This document shows, in pieces, positions 50,885-57,790 of a stretch of 64,000 bases of DNA. How positions within the stretch are numbered: position 1 is the stretch's first letter; every line of letters starts with the position of its first letter. The DNA comes from Alkalimarinus alittae (lineage in GTDB: Bacteria; Pseudomonadota; Gammaproteobacteria; Pseudomonadales; Oleiphilaceae), in assembly GCF_026016465.1 (NCBI RefSeq), contig NZ_CP100390.1:1650001-1714000 (forward strand), in the 5' to 3' direction. Below the pieces are notes generated by a model, which had not been told where the DNA came from, searched no databases, and saw only the letters and a program-made list of their open reading frames with translations. The position numbers were made by a program, and so were the translations under genes.

Positions 50885-51133
50885 TTGAGAATTGAAACTA
50901 TCAGCTATTTGAAGCAGAACGCTGCTAATTTAGAGCTTGAAGAGCCAATGGTTATCACTCAAAGTGGTAAACCAGTTTACAGAATTGAGTCCGAGCATCA
51001 GGCTCAACGAAAGGATGAAGCTATCGCTTTATTGAGGTTAATGAACCTCGCCGAAAGAGATATTCGCTCAGGTAATACGATGACGCCTGAAGAAGCTAAA
51101 GAGGCCCTAAAAAGCGTAGACAAGAAGGGTTAA
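50885..51133 (+). CDS. Type II antitoxin, Phd/YefM family
   Basis: The 82-residue product opens MRIETISYLKQNAANLELEEPMVITQSGKPVYRIES, a typical Phd/YefM DNA-binding domain. A helical C-terminal tail (AIALLRLMNLAERDIRSGNTMTPEEAK) is of the kind that wraps and neutralises a RelE/ParE-type toxin. I accept the TTG start at 50885 because GAGGA lies six bases upstream and the family N-terminus begins exactly there. The toxin gene follows after six bases. Confidence 0.88.
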   Translation: MRIETISYLKQNAANLELEEPMVITQSGKPVYRIESEHQAQRKDEAIALLRLMNLAERDIRSGNTMTPEEAKEALKSVDKKG

Positions 51134-51139
51134 CAAGCT

Positions 51140-51469
51140 TTGGCAAATGTTGAGATTACTCATATTGGGCTCGAAACCCTTTATTATCTTGAGCAATATA
51201 TGGTTGAGTTTATCTCTGAGCCTGAGTTATTAACTGAACAACTTCTTGATATTGCAGCAGATAAGCTCGCCAAACACCCAGAAATAAGACCAGTTTGCCC
51301 AGAACTAGAACATATTGGCGTATTTGATTATCTTCAGCTGACGATCGATAGCGGCTATAAAATTCTCTACAGGTATGACAAACCTACCGATACTGTCTTT
51401 GTTACCGCATTTATGCGAGCTAAACAAAACGCAGAAAAACTACTACTTCGATTCGCATTGCTGCCTTGA
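51140..51469 (+). CDS. Type II toxin, RelE/ParE family
   Basis: The 109-residue protein has the RelE/ParE fold pattern: an N-terminal strand, two helices (LLTEQLLDIAADKLAKHPE) and C-terminal strands (DYLQLTIDSGYKILYRYDKP and TVFVTAFMRAKQN). Members either cleave mRNA on the ribosome or poison gyrase; which applies is not clear from sequence. It starts at a TTG at 51140, tightly coupled to the antitoxin. Presence between duplicated tRNA blocks is consistent with an island-stabilising module. Confidence 0.82.
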   Translation: MANVEITHIGLETLYYLEQYMVEFISEPELLTEQLLDIAADKLAKHPEIRPVCPELEHIGVFDYLQLTIDSGYKILYRYDKPTDTVFVTAFMRAKQNAEKLLLRFALLP

Positions 51470-51942
51470 AAAATATCGGCCTAAGGGCCTGCTTCTTATC
51501 GGATTAACAAGATATCGGATTAACAAGACACCCATCGTATAGAAAGTTAAAATAATGCGTTTCGTAACGCATTTTAGGGGCAGGTCTTGTTAATTGTTGC
51601 TACCTGCTGGCGGCGGTGTTCGAAATAGCCCCTGATAGTTTATCTTTACCGCATAGAAAGCTACGGCGAACACAGCGGGAGACACAATGCTAGTAGGGGG
51701 TATCTTCAAGAGATATAAGGTTTTTTCTAGCCTTAGGCATGAGGTAAAGTCCTTTTACTTCAAGCTAATTTAGTATTGGTTATACTGTTTAAATATCCAG
51801 TATTATAGTTTTGTTGTCAACTGTTATGATGGGTTTCTTGTTAATTGTCATCCAGTAAGTTAATTAACCAAGAAGGCGAAGATAAGAAATGGCAGGTATA
51901 CTATATAGAATATATGAAGAAATAGAAAACAGAGGCAAAATG
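51470..51942. other. Gap between two toxin-antitoxin modules, with repeats
   Basis: I see no gene in these 473 bases. TATCGGATTAACAAGA is tandemly repeated at 51497-51512 and 51513-51528. A perfect hairpin, AATGCGTT-TCGT-AACGCATT, lies at 51554-51573. The motif TTAACAAGACACCCATC at 51520-51536 recurs near 52507 and, inverted, near 53136. An in-frame ATG at 51889 could extend the next gene upstream. Confidence 0.5.
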
Positions 51943-52152
51943 ATGTCATTACCCAAATATGATGAACAGCTACAAAATGAAATTAACCAGGTGCCGGATG
52001 AGTATTTGCCTGCGTTGTTGAATATTGTGCACGCCTTTAGAGAAAGCGTCAGCCTGAAAACGGCTGAAGATAGCTTACGTCAAGGCTGGCAGGAAGCCGT
52101 GAACGGTGATACTCAACCGATTGATACTTTGTGGGATGATTTAGATACGTAA
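51943..52152 (+). CDS. Antitoxin-like protein of a second toxin-antitoxin pair
   Basis: The 69-residue acidic protein (MSLPKYDEQLQNEINQVPDEYLPALLNIVHAFRES, then DSLRQGWQEAVNGDTQPIDTLWDDL) resembles small antitoxins found just upstream of RelE-type toxins in gammaproteobacteria. The DNA-binding part is not obvious. I chose the ATG at 51943, with AGAGG seven bases upstream; ATG 51940 and the longer start at 51889 (with AGAAGG ten bases upstream) remain possible. Its stop overlaps the start of the toxin gene by one base. Confidence 0.75.
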   Translation: MSLPKYDEQLQNEINQVPDEYLPALLNIVHAFRESVSLKTAEDSLRQGWQEAVNGDTQPIDTLWDDLDT

Positions 52153-52481
52153 TGAAAATTGATTACACGCGTGAATTTAAGCGAAACCTACGTCAGTTAT
52201 CCCGCCGTTATCGGCGCATCCGTTCGGATATCGAGCCTGTCATTAATGAGTTAAAAGCCGGAAAAACCCCAGGAGATCAAATCTCCGGTGTAGGTTATAC
52301 TGTGTTTAAAATTCGTGTAAAGAACAGCGATAACAACAAAGGCAAAAGCGGTGGTTATCGCGTGGTTTACTATGTCAAAACCGTGACCCACATTACGATG
52401 GTCACCCTGTATTCGAAATCGGATCAAGGTGATGTTGAGGATGAAGTTTTGCGACAAATCTTGCAGAATCATGAGGCCTGA
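52152..52481 (+). CDS. RelE-type toxin of the second pair
   Basis: The 109-residue basic protein opens MKIDYTREFKRNLRQLSRRYRRIRSDIEPVI and has a central KSGGYRVVYYVKTVTHITMVTLYSKSDQ, the strand set of a RelE-superfamily mRNA interferase. A one-base overlap with the preceding antitoxin gene shows coupling. It probably inhibits translation when free; the exact target is not predictable from sequence. Confidence 0.85.
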   Translation: MKIDYTREFKRNLRQLSRRYRRIRSDIEPVINELKAGKTPGDQISGVGYTVFKIRVKNSDNNKGKSGGYRVVYYVKTVTHITMVTLYSKSDQGDVEDEVLRQILQNHEA

Positions 52482-52702
52482 ATCTAACGGTCGCCTTAAA
52501 CCCATTTATCAAGACACCCATCATATATAGTTATGATCGTATATAACTTGTGAATCGACTAGTCTTGTCTAGACACTTAATTACGGTATATTACTTAAAA
52601 TTCCTATTTATTAACTTGATCGCCATTAGTAGATTTTTCATAAGGCAATATTTGGCAAGGGTAGGGTGCTTTAGGCAACTATCAATGACTTAGGGCTTTA
52701 TT
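52482..52702. other. Non-coding gap before the second duplicated block
   Basis: No gene is seen here. The motif ATCAAGACACCCATC at 52508-52522 repeats the one at 51520-51536, so the two copies bracket the second toxin-antitoxin pair. The remaining sequence is AT-rich and unlike the region before copy 1. Confidence 0.5.
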
Positions 52703-52725
52703 TTGACATGGTAGAGGTCCTACCA
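52703..52725 (+). pseudogene. tRNA-Val remnant
   Basis: Bases matching the tRNA-Val anticodon loop and variable region join directly to CCTACCA, with the T arm removed between short GTC repeats. The 5' half is absent. It cannot form a tRNA. Confidence 0.8.
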
Positions 52726-52840
52726 AATAGCATAAATCGGTCGTTTACAGCATTGCTGAGCGGCTTTTTTTATGTCTGAAAATAATTTTTGGTTTGTAAG
52801 CGATTTGCAAAACTGTTCAGCAATAAGCAAAAAAGATAAA

Positions 52841-52916
52841 GCTGGCGTAGCTCAGTTGGTAGAGCAGCGCACTTGTAATGCGCAGGTCACAGGTTCGACT
52901 CCTGCCGCCAGCTCCA
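52841..52916 (+). tRNA. tRNA-Thr (TGT), copy 2
   Basis: All 76 bases are identical to the tRNA-Thr at 50528-50603, within the duplicated block. The structure is intact, but the upstream promoter of copy 1 was not carried over, so expression is uncertain. A 65-codon open frame crossing it is not a gene. Confidence 0.93.
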
Positions 52917-53152
52917 TTTTTCAAACTCTATTTTCGTGGATATCTTATTCGCTTAGTATACCTCGATAGCTTGTAAACAAATCCTGTTAAATATTCCCTA
53001 TATACCTCCGCATATTCAACTAAACCCAATACCTTCCACACCCGTTTTTGATACGCCCACTCCAATCGTTCGTCCTGAGCCTGTCGAAGGAAGCTAGTCT
53101 AAATCACTTCGTCTTAAATAGATCACAGTAATGGAGGGTGTCTTGTTAACTA
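52917..53152. other. tRNA-Thr flank and junction with the restriction remnant
   Basis: The first 200 bases belong to the duplicated block. After it, GGGTGTCTTGTTAA (53136-53149) is the inverted form of the motif at 51520. It sits exactly between the duplication and the hsdM remnant and marks a junction. Confidence 0.5.
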
Positions 53153-53311
53153 GCGACCAAATACAACCTCGATATTAAAAAACCTTATGTTGGCGAAGTC
53201 ATCAGTCACGGAACTGAAGAACTGTTGGCGGAGTATGCAAAGCAGCAAGAAGGCATTAAACAGCTTGGGGGCCAATTAAAAACAATGCTTAGTGATGCAC
53301 TAAGTCATTAA
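53153..53311 (+). pseudogene. Type I restriction methylase HsdM, C-terminal remnant
   Basis: The open frame reads KYNLDIKKPYVGEVISHGTE, then LLAEYAKQQEGIKQLGGQLK and a closing TMLSDALSH before TAA at 53309-53311. This is the typical C-terminus of HsdM methylases (NLDIKNP, then a helix ending LxxxLxDAL). Only about 52 codons remain and there is no start. It is followed at once by a rhuM remnant, the order found in complete type I loci. It is probably debris of such a locus. Confidence 0.7.
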
Positions 53312-53327
53312 AACAAGGAGTGTTTTT

Positions 53328-53628
53328 ATGAATGAAATAACAATATTTGAAACCCATAGTGGTGAAATACAAGTTCAGCTAGCAAAAGAAACGGTCTAGA
53401 TCAGTTTAAACCAAAAGACACAATTATTTGACCGTGATAAACCCACAATATCGAGACACGTAAGTAATGTGTTTTAGGACGGAGAGCTAAACAGTGCAGC
53501 AGTTGTTAAAAAATGCAACAACTGCTGCCGATGGCAAAATCTATCAGATCGATTGCTTTAATTTAGATGTGATTATTTGGGTTGGCTATCGATTTAAATC
53601 ACAACAAGGTGTGCAGTTTCGCCATTGG
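53328..53628 (+). pseudogene. RhuM family protein, decayed
   Basis: An ATG with AAGGAG upstream begins MNEITIFETHSGEIQVQLAKETV. A TAG at 53397-53399 replaces the tryptophan expected in the family (ETVWxS), and reading continues ISLNQKTQLFDRDKPTISRHVSNVF. A second TAG (53472-53474) precedes DGELN. A frameshift in the following A run is needed to reach KIYQIDCFNLDVIIWVGYRF and GVQFRHW. These are RhuM family motifs. RhuM genes often lie between hsdM and hsdS. The C-terminal two thirds are missing. The function of RhuM is unknown. Confidence 0.78.
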
Positions 53629-53644
53629 CCACACCCCCCGTTCA

Positions 53645-53722
53645 CCCTGAGCCTGTCGAACCATCGGTGGCTTATGGTAAGCGGTTGAATTTAAGGCATC
53701 CAACCCTTCAACAGGCTCAGGG
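53645..53722. repeat. Dispersed inverted repeat (CCTGAGCCTGTCGAA type)
   Basis: CCCTGAGCCTGTCGAA at 53645-53660 pairs with TTCAACAGGCTCAGGG at 53707-53722 (15 of 16). The same core occurs at 50761-50775 and 53074-53088. It ends the rhuM remnant. Confidence 0.7.
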
Positions 53723-53740
53723 CAAACGGGATATTAGTCG

Positions 53741-53878
53741 CTAGGTGGATTCAATAAAAACCGTTTGCGGTTGAGGCTCTCCCCCGATCAGAATGCGAAC
53801 CTGAACGCTACCATCATTGATATTATCTTCGGCGTTATTCAAATGTACTTGCTGCCACACCAATCTAGCATTTGCGCA
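53741..53878 (-). pseudogene. Possible fragment of an unknown gene
   Basis: A 45-codon open stretch without a start codon reads ANARLVWQQVHLNNAEDNIN, then DGSVQVRILIGGEPQPQTVF and IEST before its stop. The composition looks protein-like rather than random, but I do not recognise a family. The rest of 53723-54088 holds nothing I can support. Confidence 0.25.
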
Positions 53879-54088
53879 TTATTCTCTCTTTACTGCTCTG
53901 CCAGTGCAGCACACCCTCAATATCCCTAGTCTACTCAGCATTTATTTGTTATAAATATTTAGATATAAGGGAGTTACACGTTAACGTTAGTATTTATGTG
54001 GTTTCCAAGCATATAACCTAAAAATCAAAAACCAACAGGTTTCCAGGATGAAACCGCAACACCCAACACACATAGTCAGGAAGACTAG

Positions 54089-54169
54089 ATGGGTGATTAT
54101 GAGAATGAGCGCAATGCTGAATTGCCAGTTCATAGTGCGGACAGTTTGAATGGATACCTGAATGAATAA
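54089..54169 (+). CDS. Small ORF overlapping the start of hsdR
   Basis: A 26-codon frame begins at an ATG with AGGAAG five bases upstream and ends at TAA 54167-54169, overlapping the first eight bases of hsdR. The peptide is acidic ([20 protein letters not shown]). The hsdR start itself has only a weak ribosome binding site. The small frame may therefore be a leader through which ribosomes reach hsdR, but this is inferred and it may be fortuitous. Confidence 0.35.
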   Translation: MGDYENERNAELPVHSADSLNGYLNE

Positions 54170-56573
54170 GAAGCAACTGACTGAAACCGACATTATCTCG
54201 AAGTACATCATGCCTCATGTGGAAAAGGCAGGGTGGGATTCGATGACGCAAATCCGTCAAGAGGTAAAACTTCGAGACGGTAAGGTGATTGTGCGGGGTC
54301 AGTTAGGGGTGCGTAAAACCGTTAAATCTGCAGATATCGTCTTATACCACAAGCCCAACATGCCCTTGGCGGTGATCGAAGCCAAAGCGAATAAACATGA
54401 AATAGGCAAGGGAATACAGCAGGGGCTCGACTATGCTCGCCTGTTGGATATACCGTTTATTTTCTCTTCTAACGGTGATGGTTTTATTTTCCATGATAAA
54501 ACCGTCTCTGAAGGTCAGCCGATTGAAAATGAAATCAGCCTAGAAGAATTCCCTTCACCGCAACAACTCTGGCAGAAGTTTACCGTCTGGAAGGGCTATA
54601 CCGATGCCCAAATGCCGTATATTACGCAAGACTATTATGACGACGGCAGCGGTAAAGCGCCGCGCTACTATCAACTACAAGCGATTAATAAAACGGTAGA
54701 AGCGGTTTCTCGGGGTGAAAACCGCAACCTATTGGTGATGGCGACCGGCACAGGTAAAACCTACACTGCCTTTCAAATCATCTGGCGTTTGTGGAAGGCA
54801 AAACAAAAAAAACGCATTTTATTCTTGGCTGACCGAAACATCCTAATCGACCAAACCCGTATTAATGATTTTCAGCCTTTTGGTCAGGCGATGACTAAAA
54901 TTACTGGCCGAACCGTTGATCCTGCTTATGAAATCCACCTAGCGCTATATCAAGCCTTAACCGGCCCAGAAGAATACCAAAAAGCGTACAAGCAAGTAGA
55001 CCCGGACTTCTTTGATTTAATTATTATTGATGAGTGCCATCGAGGTAGCGCGTCAGAAGACAGCGCATGGCGTGAGATCCTAGAATACTTTAGCAGCGCC
55101 ACTCAAATTGGCCTCACCGCCACTCCAAAAGAAACGGAAGACGTCTCAAACATCGATTATTTCGGTGAGCCTGTTTATACCTATTCACTGAAAGAAGGGA
55201 TAGAAGACGGCTTTCTAGCACCCTATAAAGTGGTGCGTGTGGACTTAGATATTGACCTGCAAGGCTGGCGACCAGAAAAAGGGCAGATCGACAAAAATGG
55301 CGAATTAATAAAAGACCGCATATACAACCAAAAAGACTTCGACCGAACCCTCGTTATTGATGAACGCACCGACTTAGTGGCTAAAACCATCAGTGCTTAT
55401 CTACAACGTACCGACCCCATGGCCAAAACGATCGTGTTTTGTAACGATATTGATCATGCTGAACGTATGCGTCGTGCTCTAATTAATCACAATCCAGAGC
55501 AAGTCAAAATAAACGATAAATATGTGATGAAAATAACGGGGGATGACGAGCTAGGCAAAGCCCAGTTAGATAATTTCATTAACCCCAAAAAAGCATACCC
55601 CGTCATCGCTACCACCTCAGAGTTAATGACCACCGGTGTCGATGCCAAAACCTGCAAGCTCGTTGTGCTCGATCAAAACATCCAATCCATGACTAAGTTC
55701 AAACAAATCATTGGCCGTGGCACACGCATAGACGACCGTTATAATAAACTCTGGTTCACTATCCTAGATTTCAAAAAAGCCACAGAACTCTTCGCCGATG
55801 AAAAATTCGACGGCCCACCAGAGCAAATAATGAACAGTAGTTCTGACGCAATCACCGATCTAGAAGACTCCGCTTTTGATGATGAGTTTGGCGATACAAT
55901 TAATGACGATGAACCAGCTGCAGGCGAAGTAAGTGAAACGCCAGCAAGTTATGGTGATACAGCAGCAGATGGCGAATGGGATAAAGAAGAAAGTGATTAT
56001 ATAAAGTACCGCGTAGCTGGGGTAAATGTCACCAAAGTGGCCGAGCGTGTGCAGTACTACGATACCGACGGAAAGCTCGTCACCGAATCCTTTAAAGACT
56101 ACACCCGTAATACGGTTCTTAAACAGTTTGAATCATTAGATGACTTTGTAAAATCGTGGAATGAAGCAGAACGTAAACAAATCATCATCGATGAATTAGC
56201 CAACCATGGCGTGATATGGCAAGCCTTAGAGCAAGATGTAAGCAAAGATATGGGGCCGTTCGACCTCATCTGCCATGTAGTATATGATCAGCCCCCGTTA
56301 ACTCGCCGAGAGCGGGCAGACAATGTTAAAAAACGCAATTACTTCACCAAATACAACGAAGCCGCACAAATCGTATTAAACACCTTGCTGGATAAATATG
56401 CCGATATAGGTGTGTCAGAGATCGAATCGAAAGACGTTTTAAAAGTAGCCCCTTTCGACAAAATGGGCCGTCCACTCGAAATCGTAAAAAATGCCTTCGG
56501 CAGCCCAAAAGCCTATAAACAGGCGATTAGTGAACTAGAACAAGCGCTGTATGACGATCAGCACAGCGCTTAA
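54162..56573 (+). CDS. hsdR: Type I restriction enzyme, R subunit (EcoEI-like)
   Basis: The 803-residue product has an N-terminal nuclease domain with the D58 and E73-A-K75 catalytic set (SADIVLYHK, then [14 protein letters not shown]). A superfamily 2 helicase motor follows, with Walker A MATGTGKT at 193-200, DECH at 290-293, IGLTATPKE and the motif VI stretch [14 protein letters not shown], then a C-terminal region that docks to the methylase. All key residues are present, so the subunit looks intact. It needs HsdM and HsdS to restrict DNA. The adjacent hsdM is truncated and no hsdS is visible, so the enzyme is probably stranded. Confidence 0.93.
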   Translation: MNKKQLTETDIISKYIMPHVEKAGWDSMTQIRQEVKLRDGKVIVRGQLGVRKTVKSADIVLYHKPNMPLAVIEAKANKHEIGKGIQQGLDYARLLDIPFIFSSNGDGFIFHDKTVSEGQPIENEISLEEFPSPQQLWQKFTVWKGYTDAQMPYITQDYYDDGSGKAPRYYQLQAINKTVEAVSRGENRNLLVMATGTGKTYTAFQIIWRLWKAKQKKRILFLADRNILIDQTRINDFQPFGQAMTKITGRTVDPAYEIHLALYQALTGPEEYQKAYKQVDPDFFDLIIIDECHRGSASEDSAWREILEYFSSATQIGLTATPKETEDVSNIDYFGEPVYTYSLKEGIEDGFLAPYKVVRVDLDIDLQGWRPEKGQIDKNGELIKDRIYNQKDFDRTLVIDERTDLVAKTISAYLQRTDPMAKTIVFCNDIDHAERMRRALINHNPEQVKINDKYVMKITGDDELGKAQLDNFINPKKAYPVIATTSELMTTGVDAKTCKLVVLDQNIQSMTKFKQIIGRGTRIDDRYNKLWFTILDFKKATELFADEKFDGPPEQIMNSSSDAITDLEDSAFDDEFGDTINDDEPAAGEVSETPASYGDTAADGEWDKEESDYIKYRVAGVNVTKVAERVQYYDTDGKLVTESFKDYTRNTVLKQFESLDDFVKSWNEAERKQIIIDELANHGVIWQALEQDVSKDMGPFDLICHVVYDQPPLTRRERADNVKKRNYFTKYNEAAQIVLNTLLDKYADIGVSEIESKDVLKVAPFDKMGRPLEIVKNAFGSPKAYKQAISELEQALYDDQHSA

Positions 56574-56584
56574 ACACATTAGTC

Positions 56585-56604
56585 ATTCCCGCGTAGGCGG
56601 GAAT
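56585..56604. repeat. Dispersed palindrome ATTCCCGC-GTAG-GCGGGAAT
   Basis: A perfect 8-base stem with a four-base loop lies between hsdR and the truncated hsdM. GTCATTCCCGCGTAGGCGGG is a repeat word common in intergenic regions of many proteobacteria. It could form a transcript stem-loop between the two genes. Confidence 0.7.
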
Positions 56605-56629
56605 CCAGTTATTCTAACTTGGTAAACCT

Positions 56630-57178
56630 ATGTCCATTTCATCGGTAATAAAATCCATACAAGACATTATGAGAAAAGACGCAGGTGTCGATGGCGATGC
56701 ACAGCGTTTAGGTCAGCTTTCTTGGTTACTATTCCTTAAAATATTTGATGCCCAAGAAGAAGAACTAGAATTCGAGCAAGAAAACTATCGAACACCCATC
56801 CCAGAGCAGTTCTTATGGCGCAACTGGGCAGCAGACAACCAAGGCATGACCGGTGACGAGTTACTAGGCTTTATCAACAACCAACTGATTACCGAGCTAA
56901 AAGACCTCAATGCGCCAATTACTACCAACCCGCGTGGTTATGTGGTTAAAGAAGCCTTTAGTGATGCCTTCAACTACATGAAAAACGGCACACTCTTGCG
57001 CCAGGTAGTGAATAAACTCAACGAAATTGATTTCACCAACTCTCAAGAGCGACACCTATTTGGTGATCTGTACGAACAAATCCTAAAAGACCTACAAAGC
57101 GCCGGTAACGCAGGGGAGTTTTATATAATGTCATCTACATGTTTACAGTTAAAATACCACCTTCAATTTGCAGCCTAA
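56630..57178 (+). pseudogene. hsdM: Type I restriction methylase HsdM, truncated after the N-terminal domain
   Basis: The first ~165 residues match the helical N-terminal domain of HsdM (SSVIKSIQDIMRKDAGVDGD, WLLFLKIFDAQEEE, FGDLYEQILKDLQSAGNAGEFY). The frame then departs at about 57122, where TPRAVTxFM is expected, and ends after 17 unrelated residues. The SAM-binding and NPPF catalytic domains are missing, so methylation is not possible from this gene. Full-length HsdM of this type is about 500 residues. The break coincides with the start of the AT-rich cassette, which suggests insertion or deletion at that point. Confidence 0.88.
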
Positions 57179-57443
57179 AGTGTTACAAAACTTCAAGTGA
57201 GTTTATTATGAATAACTTACAGTTTGTGGCTCCATAGAAGTGAATATATAACCGAGACTAGTTGTATTCATATTGCAGTTAAATTCGGTAATACACTGGA
57301 AATGGCGTGTTTGTCTTAAAGCGAGGTAATTTGAGATACAACTCGATGTCGAAAAAATATCTAGGAAACACTAGTCTAGTGTTCAAGAAGCAAATGATAT
57401 AAAACTGAAGTCTTGAGGTTCAAGTAACTGTGGTATTTATCTG
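57179..57443. other. Non-coding region at the left edge of the AT-rich cassette
   Basis: No gene is visible in these 265 bases. It contains a perfect palindrome, AACACTAG-T-CTAGTGTT at 57367-57383. The stretch is unlike the hsdM sequence before it. Confidence 0.45.
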
Positions 57444-57674
57444 CTATTTGAGCCTATCTAAACCTTCCGCTGGATTTAAATTTAGTGCCTTACAGTATTG
57501 GTAATACTCATATACATCAAGTCTCCGCTCAGCAGATTCAACTTTCCCGATAAATTGATGCGGCTCATCTATAAGCGAAGCCAGATCGCGCATAGATAGA
57601 TTTTGCTCATTTCTAGCATCTTTTAGCCAGCCAATTAAAGCTAAGTATTTTTCAGAACTTATAGATTTAAACAT
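57444..57674 (-). CDS. Small Xre-type helix-turn-helix regulator
   Basis: The 76-residue product (MFKSISSEKYLALIGWLKDA, then RNEQNLSMRDLASLIDEPHQF, IGKVESAERRLDVYEYYQYCKAL) is a single helix-turn-helix domain of the Cro/C1 type. The start is the ATG at 57674, with GGGGAC immediately upstream; longer frames run through the operator region. It is transcribed away from the 419-residue gene at 57791. It probably binds the paired palindromes between them and controls both genes, as control proteins of restriction systems do; this is inferred. Confidence 0.82.
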   Translation of the reverse strand: MFKSISSEKYLALIGWLKDARNEQNLSMRDLASLIDEPHQFIGKVESAERRLDVYEYYQYCKALNLNPAEGLDRLK

Positions 57675-57675
57675 A

Positions 57676-57722
57676 TGTCCCCATACTAGGGACAAATGCC
57701 ACTTGTCCCCAAAAGAGGGACT
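57676..57722. promoter_or_regulatory. Two operator-like palindromes, TGTCCC-N7-GGGACA/T
   Basis: TGTCCC (57676-57681) and GGGACA (57689-57694) form one 19-base site. TGTCCC (57704-57709) and GGGACT (57717-57722) form a second with the same 7-base spacer, 28 bases further on. A weaker CCCA-AAC-TGGG follows at 57737-57747. They lie between the divergent regulator and the 419-residue gene, and the first overlaps the regulator's ribosome binding site. Confidence 0.7.
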
Positions 57723-57790
57723 ATGTATAGTTGTTTCCCAAACTGGGGTGATGGGTGTAATTAATTGCTTAATTTTTGACGGTAATTTAA

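Larger units (their letters stand above)
52703..53117 (+). repeat. Duplicated block, copy 2
   Basis: This block of about 415 bases aligns with 50369-50805 throughout, including tRNA-Thr, the dispersed element at 53068-53091 and the closing CACTTCGTCTTAAA. It lacks about 22 bases of the tRNA-Val T arm. The left junction falls in the tRNA-Val anticodon arm. Confidence 0.88.

Noticed and set aside
52772-52969. 65-codon open frame on the plus strand
   Set aside because: It runs across the whole of the second tRNA-Thr gene and its flanks, has no ribosome binding site and no family resemblance.
53987-54260. Two overlapping minus-strand frames (74 and 80 codons)
   Set aside because: They overlap each other and the start of hsdR, with no ribosome binding site or known family.
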